The position numbers and the translations under genes were made by a program. The notes under the pieces were generated by a model that saw nothing but the letters and a program-made list of their open reading frames with translations, did no database searches and was not told where the DNA came from. DNA of 6,838 nucleotides, taken from a bacterium. GTDB lineage: Bacteria > Patescibacteriota > Minisyncoccia > Minisyncoccales > DG-74-3. Where the stretch lies: positions 1 through 6,838 of the forward strand of contig JAGHBK010000021.1 of the NCBI GenBank assembly GCA_021161025.1, in the 5' to 3' direction. This document shows, piece by piece, positions 1-5,991 of the stretch (its first letter is position 1; every line of letters starts with the position of its first letter).

Positions 1-2354
1 CTATCGAAGATAGGGTTTTGAAACCAGAAGATGTAGTGGCTGTGATGAGAGAAATAATTAGATTAAATAATACTCCAGGCGCTAAACCTGATCAAATTGA
101 CCACTTAGGTAATAGAAGATTAAGAACCCTTTCTGAACTTTTAAAAAATAGATTAAGGGTAGGTTTGATGCGAATGGAAAGAATAATTAAAGACAGAATG
201 TCTACCTTAGATATTGCAACAATGACACCTGCTCAAGTGATTAATCCTCGTCCTTTTATGGCAGTAGTCCAGCAATTTTTCAGCTCTTTCCAACTTTCTC
301 AGTTTATGGATAATGAAAATCCTTTAGCAGAATTAGAGCACAAGAGAAGAGTTTCAGCTACAGGTCCTGGAGGTTTAACAAGGGAAAGGGCAGGTTTTGA
401 GGTAAGAGACGTCCAACCTTCTCACTATGGTAGAATTTGCCCAATTCAGACCCCTGAAGGTCCTAACATTGGATTAGTAGGACATTTAGCAGGTTATGTT
501 AGGATAAATCCTTTCGGTTTCTTAGAAACTCCTTACTTTAAAGTAGAAAAGGGTAAGGTAACATCAGATATTCAATATTTAGATGCTTACGAAGAAGAGA
601 AGTATAATATTGCTTCAGGAGTGATACCTTTAGATAAAAATGGGAAAATTATTCCAGAAAAGGTAGAAGCAAGAGTGAAAGGAAGACCTGAAATGGTAGA
701 AAGAGAGAAAGTTGATTTTATAGATGTTTCTCCAGAACAACCAATTTCAATTGCTACATCTTTAATTCCTTTCTTACAAAACGATGATGCAAATAGAGCT
801 TTAATGGGTTCTAATATGCAAAGACAGGCGGTACCTCTAGTAAATCCTGAGGCACCTTTAGTAATGACGGGAGTGGAAAATCAAGTAGCTAGAGATTCAG
901 GGCAAGTAATAATAGCAGAAGAAGACGGAGTAGTTACAGAAGTTGATGCAGAACATATCAAAATAAAAATCCAAAATCCAAAGTCCAAAACCCAAAAGAA
1001 AGTCAAAGAGAAAATTTATTATTTAAGAACCTTTGTAAGGACAAATCAGTATACTTGTTTTCATCAGAGACCTCGAGTAAAAAAAGGAGAAAAAGTAAAA
1101 AAAGGTGATGTAATAGCAGATGGTGGAGCGGTTGATGAAGGCTACTTAGCTCTGGGAAGGAACATTCTAGTTGCATTCTTACCTTGGCGAGGAGGAAACT
1201 TTGAAGATGCAATTATAATCTCAGAAAGGCTTGTTAAAGATGATGTTTATACTTCAATTTATATTGAAAACTTCGGTTGTGACGTTAGAGAGACAAAATT
1301 AGGACCAGAAGTTACTACAGCCGATATACCTAATGTTTCAGAAGAAAAGTTAAAAAATTTAGACGAAGAAGGAATTGTAAGAATAGGGGCTGAAGTTGAA
1401 CCAAATGATATTTTGGTGGGAAAAATCTCTCCCAAAGGGAAGGAAGAGTTAACAGCAGAAGAAAGGTTATTAAAAGCAATTTTTGGGGAGAAGGCAAAAG
1501 ATGTAAAAGATACTTCCCTCTTAATGGAACACGGAAAAAGAGGAAGGGTAGTTGGAATTAATATATTTTCTCGGGAAAGAGGACATAAATTAGAACCCGG
1601 AGTTATAAAACGGGTAGAGGTTGAAATAGCAGAACTAAGGAAAATTCAAGTTGGTGATAAGTTAGCTGGTCGTCATGGGAACAAAGGGGTGATATCTATG
1701 ATTTTACCTGAAGAAGAGATGCCATTTATGGAAGATGGTACGCCAGTTGATATTATTTTAAATCCAGAAGGCGTGGCTTCAAGAATGAATTTAGGACAAA
1801 TTTTAGAAACTCACCTAGCTTTTGCAGCTAAAAAATTAGGATATCATGCTGTAAGCCCAGCTCTTTCCGGAGCTACAGAGGAAGATATTAAGGCTGAATT
1901 AAAGGAAGCAGGGCTTCCTGAAGATGGAAAAGTGACTTTATATGATGGAAGAACAGGACTGCCTTTTAAAAATAAAGTGACAGTAGGTTACATTTATATG
2001 ATGAAATTGATTCATATGGTAGAAGATAAAATCCATATGAGAGCTATTGGACCTTATTCCTTAATTACTCAACAACCTTTAGGAGGTAAGGCACAATTTG
2101 GAGGACAAAGATTTGGAGAAATGGAAGCCTGGGCTTTAGAAGGATATGGAGCAGCCTATAATTTACAAGAAATGTTGACAATAAAATCAGATGATGTACC
2201 AGGAAGAGCTGCGACCTATGAGGCAATTTTGAAAGGAAAGGAGATTGAAACCCCAAATATTCCTGCTTCTTTTAACCTTTTAATTAACGAATTAAAAGCT
2301 TTAGCTATTAATGTAGATTTAAAAGGAAAAATCCAAAAAGAAAATAATAAATAA
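1..2354 (+). CDS. rpoB: DNA-directed RNA polymerase beta subunit, 5'-truncated by window edge
   Basis: RpoB forms one side of the cytoplasmic RNA polymerase active-site cleft. The frame is open through the left edge (first full codon at nt 3; codon n starts at nt 3n), so the TTG at nt 18 is an internal leucine. The 783 visible residues begin near E. coli residue 414. Visible are IDHLGNRR (residue 32 on), rifampicin cluster I (about 94-120, with QLSQFMD and HKRR), cluster [10 protein letters not shown] (150-157), NFED with the acidic pair E401/D402, [12 protein letters not shown] with catalytic lysines K553 and K561 (E. coli K1065/K1073), and the C-terminal block around [19 protein letters not shown]. 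The large proteobacterial SI2 insertion is absent. A heptad array encodes a lysine-rich loop at about residues 322-335. The stop TAA lies 4 bases before rpoC, indicating one operon. Identification is certain; the start is not visible. Confidence 0.99.
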   Translation, partial: IEDRVLKPEDVVAVMREIIRLNNTPGAKPDQIDHLGNRRLRTLSELLKNRLRVGLMRMERIIKDRMSTLDIATMTPAQVINPRPFMAVVQQFFSSFQLSQFMDNENPLAELEHKRRVSATGPGGLTRERAGFEVRDVQPSHYGRICPIQTPEGPNIGLVGHLAGYVRINPFGFLETPYFKVEKGKVTSDIQYLDAYEEEKYNIASGVIPLDKNGKIIPEKVEARVKGRPEMVEREKVDFIDVSPEQPISIATSLIPFLQNDDANRALMGSNMQRQAVPLVNPEAPLVMTGVENQVARDSGQVIIAEEDGVVTEVDAEHIKIKIQNPKSKTQKKVKEKIYYLRTFVRTNQYTCFHQRPRVKKGEKVKKGDVIADGGAVDEGYLALGRNILVAFLPWRGGNFEDAIIISERLVKDDVYTSIYIENFGCDVRETKLGPEVTTADIPNVSEEKLKNLDEEGIVRIGAEVEPNDILVGKISPKGKEELTAEERLLKAIFGEKAKDVKDTSLLMEHGKRGRVVGINIFSRERGHKLEPGVIKRVEVEIAELRKIQVGDKLAGRHGNKGVISMILPEEEMPFMEDGTPVDIILNPEGVASRMNLGQILETHLAFAAKKLGYHAVSPALSGATEEDIKAELKEAGLPEDGKVTLYDGRTGLPFKNKVTVGYIYMMKLIHMVEDKIHMRAIGPYSLITQQPLGGKAQFGGQRFGEMEAWALEGYGAAYNLQEMLTIKSDDVPGRAATYEAILKGKEIETPNIPASFNLLINELKALAINVDLKGKIQKENNK
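966..1000 (+). repeat. AAAATCC-type heptad array within rpoB
   Basis: Consecutive units AAAATCC, AAAATCC, AAAGTCC and AAAACCC (966-993) are followed by a degraded AAAAGAA. In frame they encode a lysine/asparagine/proline/serine peptide (IQNPKSKTQ) inserted between VDAEHIKI and [12 protein letters not shown], a region that is a variable loop in other RpoB proteins. The same peptide core recurs in RpoC at 5361-5409. Confidence 0.8.
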
Positions 2355-2355
2355 T
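2327..2355 (+). repeat. Degraded heptad tract at the rpoB 3' end
   Basis: AAAAATCC, AAAAAGA and two exact AAATAAT units run through the last RpoB codons (KIQKENNK) and the TAA stop. The KIQ peptide and seven-base spacing resemble the other arrays, but most units differ from the core, so membership of the family is tentative. Confidence 0.3.
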
Positions 2356-2358
2356 TTT

Positions 2359-5300
2359 ATGAAAGTAGAAGATATACAATCAATAAAAGTTAGATTAGCT
2401 TCAAGCGAAGATATCTTGAATTGGTCACATGGTGAGGTTTTAAAACCTGAAACCATAAATTATAGGACTCATCGGGCAGAAAAAGATGGGCTATTTTGCC
2501 AAAAGATTTTCGGTCCAGAAAGAGATTACCAATGTTATTGTGGAAAATATAAAGGAATTCGTTACAAAGGAATAGTTTGTGATAGATGTGGGGTAGAGGT
2601 AACAAAATCTCATGTTAGAAGAGAAAGAATGGGGCATATTAAATTAGCTACTCCTTGTTCTCATATTTGGTTTTTAAGAGGTGTGCCTTCTAGAATGGGA
2701 ATGGTTTTGAATGTCTCAGCAAGAAAATTAGAAAGAGTAGTTTATTTTGTTGCTTATATTATTACTCATGTTGATGAAACAGCTAAGAAAGAGGTTTTAG
2801 AGAGAATTGAAAAAGAGTATAAATCGAAAGTTAAGATTCAAAAGTCAAAAGTTAAAGATAAAAAGAAGCTAAAAACTATTTTGAATGAGTTAGAAGAGGC
2901 AAGAAATAAAGCAAAAGAGGAGGTTTTAAGATTAAAGCCTCTTAGGATTCTTTCTGAGATGGAATATAGAAGACTCTCTTTAAAATATGGAGAGGTTTTT
3001 GAAGCAGGAACAGGAGCGGAAACCTTAAAGAAGATTTTTGAGAAGATAAATCTCGATGAAGAAATCAAAAAACTTAAAAAAGAGGTAGAAAAAGCAACAG
3101 CTCAAAGAAAAAGAAAGATTTTAAGAAGATTAAAACTTTTCCAGAGTATGAAGAAAGCAGGCATAAGACCTGAATGGATGTTTTTGGAAGTATTACCGGT
3201 TTTACCACCTGGCCTAAGACCAATTGTTCGTTTAGATGGTGGGAGATATGCAGCTTCTGATTTAAATGATTTATACAGAAGAGTTATTAATAGGAACAAT
3301 AGATTAAAATACTTATTAGAGATTGGAGCTCCTGAGGTAATTGTGAGAAATGAAAAAAGAATGTTACAGGAAGCAGTCGATGCTTTAATCGATAACAAAA
3401 TGCGAACAGGTACTACCACCACTGCTACTACTGGGGGAAGAAGGTTGCTAAAATCTTTAGCTGATATGTTAAGAGGAAAGAAAGGTCGCTTTAGGAGGAA
3501 TTTATTAGGAAAAAGGGTTGATTATTCAGGGAGATCTGTAATTGTAGTTGGGCCAGAATTAGAAATGGACCAGGTAGGACTTCCTAAAAAGATGGCTTTA
3601 GAGCTCTTTAAACCTTTTGTAATTAAAAAACTTTTGGATAAAGAACTAGCCTATAATGTTAGAGGAGCTTCGAGATTAATAGAGGAAGAAACGGAAGAAG
3701 TTTGGGCTTCCTTAGAAGAAGTAGTGAAAGAAAAACTGGTTTTATTAAATAGGGCTCCTACTTTACATAGATTAGGAATTCAGGCTTTCTGGCCGATATT
3801 AATTGAAGGATCAGCAATTAAGATTCATCCGTTTGTTTGTAAAGCATATAATGCTGACTTTGACGGTGACCAAATGGCAGTCTTTTTGCCTCTTTCTGAA
3901 AAAGCTCAAGCCGAAGCCAGAGAGTTAATGCTTTCATCTCGTAATCTTTTAAAGCCAGCGACTGGTCTTCCAATAGTTATGCCTACCCAAGATGTTGTGT
4001 TGGGGTGTTATTGGTTAACAAAGATTATAGATGGAAAAAGGGGAGAAGGCAAAGTTTTTAGTTCGCCTGAAGAGGCTATTTTAGCTTATGAATCAGGTTA
4101 TATAGATTTAAGGGCAAGGATAAAAGTTAAAAACCCAAAACCCATATTGAAAGAAAAAGAAGAGTTTGTTGAAACAAGTGTGGGAAGGATTTTGTTTAAT
4201 GAGGCTTTGCCAGAAGATTTCCCATATCAAAATGAACACTTTAATTCAAAAAAGCTACAGTATTTGGTAAGTGAGGTAATTAGAAAATATGATAGAGAAA
4301 AAATTGTTGCTTTTTTAGATAAAATAAAAAAATTAGGTTTTGAGTATTCAACCCTTTCTGGGATTTCTTGGGGAATGGATGATTTAGTTGTGCCAAAAGA
4401 GAAACCAGAAATTTTGAAAGCTGCTGAAAAAGAAATCGAACAGATTGAAGGTCACTTTATGAAGGGATTGCTTTCTGAATCAGAGAGGAGAAGTAGGGTA
4501 ATCGAGGTTTGGCAAAGAGCAAAGAATGAAATTGAAAAATTGGTTCCTAAAACTTTAACCGAAAATAATACTGTTTTTCAGATTATTGAGTCAGGTTCTC
4601 GAGGTTCTTGGACCCAACCCGTTCAGATGTGTGGAATGAAAGGTTTGGTTATTAACCCAGCAGGTCAAATTATTGAATTACCAGTAAAAAGTTCTTATAA
4701 GGAAGGGTTTTCAGCTTTAGAATACTTTATTTCAACTCATGGAGCCAGAAAAGGAACAGCAGATACCGCCCTTAGAACTTCTACAGCCGGTTATTTAACC
4801 AGAAGGTTAGTAGATGTAGCACACGAAGTAATAGTAACAGAAGAAGATTGTAAAGATAAAGAAGGTATTTTCATATATAGAAAAGATGCAGAAGACATCT
4901 CTCAAGATTTCCTCTTTAAAATTTTAGGAAGAATTGTTTTGGAAGATGTCAAAACAAAAAAGGGTAAGGTGATATTAGAGAAAGGGGGGATTATAGATTT
5001 TGAAGTAGCGAGAAAAATCATCGAGGAAGAGATAGAAAAAGTAAGAGTCCGTTCACCTTTAAGCTGTAAAACAGTAAGAGGAATTTGTCAAAAATGTTAT
5101 GGATGGGATTTAGGAAACAATACATTAGTTAAGTTGGGTTCTGCGGTTGGAGTTGTTGCTGCCCAAGCAATTGGAGAACCCGGAACTCAGCTCACTATGC
5201 GAACGTTTCATACAGGAGGGGTAGCGGGAGCTGGAGATATTACAATGGGTTTGCCTCGAGTTGAGGAAATTTTTGAGGCAAGAGTTCCAAAAGGGAAGGC

Positions 5301-5970
5301 TGCAATTTCTAAAGTAGATGGAAAGGTTTTAGAAATAACAAAAGATAGAATAATTAGAATAAAACCCCAAACCCAAAACCCAAAATCCAAAACTAAAATC
5401 TCAAAATCTAAAAGGAATATTGTTGTTGAGTATAAGGTGCCAGAAGGAGTAGCAATTTTGGTAAAACCAGGAGAAGAAATTAAAAAAGGAACTCAACTTT
5501 ATGAAGGAAGTTTAGATTTAAATTCTCTCTTTAAGGTTACTGGAAAAGAAATATCTGAGAGATATATTGTAAATGAAATTCAGAGAATTTATGTTTCTCA
5601 GGGAGTAATTATTCACGATAAACATATTGAAGTAATTGTTCGTCAAATGTTTTCAAGGGTAAGAGTAACAGAACCTGGTGATAGTGAATTTACTCCAGGT
5701 CAGGTTGTAGAAAGAGCAAAATTCTTAGAGGAAAATGAGAGATTAAAGAAAGAAAAGAAGAAGTTAGCTAAAGCTCGTTCACTCTTACTCGGGGTTTCTA
5801 AGGTTGCCTTAACTACAGATAGCTTTTTATCTGCAGCTTCTTTCCAAGAAACCTCTAGAGTTTTAATTAAAGCAGCAATTGAGGGTAAAGAAGATAAATT
5901 GAGAGGATTAAAAGAAAACATCATTATTGGAAAGTTAATTCCGGCTGGTACTGGTTTTAAGAAGGAGTAA
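2359..5970 (+). CDS. rpoC: DNA-directed RNA polymerase beta' subunit, complete
   Basis: RpoC carries the catalytic magnesium site and forms the clamp and jaw of RNA polymerase. At 1,203 residues it is close to the usual length of enzymes without the SI3 insertion. In order: N-terminal zinc site C59/C61/C74/C77; a long charged helical arm (about 134-205); a threonine-rich rudder (350-360); LLGKRVDYSGRSV; NADFDGD with D500, D502 and D504; a divergent F-loop (745-760); bridge helix around HGARKGTADTALRT; second zinc site C831/C903/C910/C913; trigger loop with Q944, M947, R948 and H951; and C-terminal SFLSAASFQET and GKLIPAGTG. The ATG at 2359 is chosen because it gives the normal N-terminus and no upstream start fits. 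No Shine-Dalgarno lies close to it, so coupling to rpoB termination is likely. Low-complexity heptads encode lysine-rich loops at about 156-168, 589-595 and 1002-1018. Confidence 0.99.
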   Translation: MKVEDIQSIKVRLASSEDILNWSHGEVLKPETINYRTHRAEKDGLFCQKIFGPERDYQCYCGKYKGIRYKGIVCDRCGVEVTKSHVRRERMGHIKLATPCSHIWFLRGVPSRMGMVLNVSARKLERVVYFVAYIITHVDETAKKEVLERIEKEYKSKVKIQKSKVKDKKKLKTILNELEEARNKAKEEVLRLKPLRILSEMEYRRLSLKYGEVFEAGTGAETLKKIFEKINLDEEIKKLKKEVEKATAQRKRKILRRLKLFQSMKKAGIRPEWMFLEVLPVLPPGLRPIVRLDGGRYAASDLNDLYRRVINRNNRLKYLLEIGAPEVIVRNEKRMLQEAVDALIDNKMRTGTTTTATTGGRRLLKSLADMLRGKKGRFRRNLLGKRVDYSGRSVIVVGPELEMDQVGLPKKMALELFKPFVIKKLLDKELAYNVRGASRLIEEETEEVWASLEEVVKEKLVLLNRAPTLHRLGIQAFWPILIEGSAIKIHPFVCKAYNADFDGDQMAVFLPLSEKAQAEARELMLSSRNLLKPATGLPIVMPTQDVVLGCYWLTKIIDGKRGEGKVFSSPEEAILAYESGYIDLRARIKVKNPKPILKEKEEFVETSVGRILFNEALPEDFPYQNEHFNSKKLQYLVSEVIRKYDREKIVAFLDKIKKLGFEYSTLSGISWGMDDLVVPKEKPEILKAAEKEIEQIEGHFMKGLLSESERRSRVIEVWQRAKNEIEKLVPKTLTENNTVFQIIESGSRGSWTQPVQMCGMKGLVINPAGQIIELPVKSSYKEGFSALEYFISTHGARKGTADTALRTSTAGYLTRRLVDVAHEVIVTEEDCKDKEGIFIYRKDAEDISQDFLFKILGRIVLEDVKTKKGKVILEKGGIIDFEVARKIIEEEIEKVRVRSPLSCKTVRGICQKCYGWDLGNNTLVKLGSAVGVVAAQAIGEPGTQLTMRTFHTGGVAGAGDITMGLPRVEEIFEARVPKGKAAISKVDGKVLEITKDRIIRIKPQTQNPKSKTKISKSKRNIVVEYKVPEGVAILVKPGEEIKKGTQLYEGSLDLNSLFKVTGKEISERYIVNEIQRIYVSQGVIIHDKHIEVIVRQMFSRVRVTEPGDSEFTPGQVVERAKFLEENERLKKEKKKLAKARSLLLGVSKVALTTDSFLSAASFQETSRVLIKAAIEGKEDKLRGLKENIIIGKLIPAGTGFKKE
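2826..2860 (+). repeat. AAAAGTC/AAAAGTT heptad array within rpoC
   Basis: Five seven-base units can be read: GAAAGTT, AAGATTC, AAAAGTC, AAAAGTT, AAAGATA. They encode a lysine/serine/valine stretch (about residues 156-168, core KSKVKIQKSKVK) between two charged helical segments of the clamp arm. The units are related to, but distinct from, the AAAATCC type and are more decayed. Confidence 0.6.
4122..4143 (+). repeat. Short heptad-like array within rpoC
   Basis: AAAAGTT, AAAAACCC and AAAACCC follow each other, with one unit a base longer. They encode KVKNPKP at about residues 589-595, just after a conserved strand and before a variable loop leading to VGRILFNEALPEDFPY. Only three units and one length error, so chance in A-rich coding sequence is possible. 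Confidence 0.4.
5361..5416 (+). repeat. AAAACCC/AAAATCC heptad array within rpoC jaw region
   Basis: About eight units of 6-8 bases: AAAACCCC, AAACCC, AAAACCC, AAAATCC, AAAACT, AAAATCTC, AAAATCT and a decayed AAAAGGA. They encode residues about 1002-1018 (core QNPKSKTK then ISKSK) between the strands DRIIRI and NIVVEY downstream of the trigger loop. By recalled comparison with Bacillus RpoC this loop is about 11 residues longer here. The core peptide matches the rpoB array and is read in the same phase. Confidence 0.8.
5961..5967 (+). promoter_or_regulatory. Strong Shine-Dalgarno inside the rpoC 3' end
   Basis: GAAGGAG is a near-complete match to the 16S anti-Shine-Dalgarno and is made from the last rpoC codons just before the TAA. 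It is 6 bases from the ATG at 5974, the ideal spacing, but 24 bases from the ATG at 5992 that opens the FtsK frame. The site therefore appears to load ribosomes on the short leader ORF, with ftsK reached by reinitiation. The match is seen directly; function is inferred. Confidence 0.6.
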
Positions 5971-5972
5971 GA

Positions 5973-5978
5973 TATGAT
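5973..5978 (+). promoter_or_regulatory. Possible -10 box (TATGAT) for ftsK
   Basis: TATGAT differs from the sigma-70 consensus TATAAT at one position. A start about 7 bases downstream would give an almost leaderless ftsK transcript. No good -35 element lies at the expected distance (the region around 5950-5956 is CTGGTT-like), and AT-rich DNA produces such boxes by chance, so support is weak. Confidence 0.22.
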
Positions 5979-5985
5979 AAAATGA
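5974..5985 (+). other. Three-codon leader ORF (Met-Ile-Lys-stop) upstream of ftsK
   Basis: ATG ATA AAA TGA follows the strong Shine-Dalgarno at ideal spacing and lies in the same reading frame as both rpoC and ftsK. Its TGA overlaps a second minimal ORF, ATG AGA TAG (5982-5990), whose stop ends one base before the ftsK ATG. This is a plausible termination-reinitiation chain controlling ftsK. The alternative is that the true start is 5974 and the TGA is a recent mutation, a sequencing error or a recoded codon. No in-frame TGA occurs elsewhere in the window's genes, which argues against a reassigned code. Confidence 0.4.
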
Positions 5986-5991
5986 GATAGT

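Noticed and set aside
18..20. TTG as the start codon of rpoB
   Set aside because: The frame stays open to the window edge and the upstream codons continue the family alignment; the protein would lack its N-terminal third. It is an internal leucine.
1077..1105. 11-base direct repeat GTAAAAAAAGG (1077-1087 and 1095-1105)
   Set aside because: It encodes [12 protein letters not shown], a natural lysine/glycine repetition in this RpoB region; explained by codon bias.
1003..1212. Antisense open frame of 69 codons inside rpoB
   Set aside because: Low-complexity leucine/histidine-rich translation opposite a conserved gene; no ribosome site or recognisable domain.
2065..2605. Antisense open frames at 2065-2256 and 2390-2605
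   Set aside because: They lie opposite the most conserved parts of rpoB and rpoC and translate to featureless hydrophobic sequence.
2838..3422. Antisense open frames opposite the rpoC arm and rudder, up to 106 codons
   Set aside because: Shadows of lysine/glutamate-rich coding sequence, whose complement is rich in Phe, Leu and Ser and poor in stops.
5208..5390. Antisense frame starting with an aromatic GFW-type repeat
   Set aside because: Its start is simply the reverse complement of the heptad array, which is open in every frame; the remainder is opposite the trigger-loop region.
5700..5924. Antisense open frame opposite the rpoC C-terminus
   Set aside because: Overlaps conserved rpoC sequence, no start signals, no recognisable domain.
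5983..5985. TGA as a glycine codon (Gracilibacteria-type code) extending ftsK to the ATG at 5974
   Set aside because: Attractive because of the strong ribosome site, but no TGA codon occurs within about 2,270 codons of the three genes, whereas a reassigned code would show many. A single error or mutation cannot be excluded.
5971..5991. Intrinsic terminator between rpoC and ftsK
   Set aside because: Only 21 bases, with no GC-rich inverted repeat and no following T-run.
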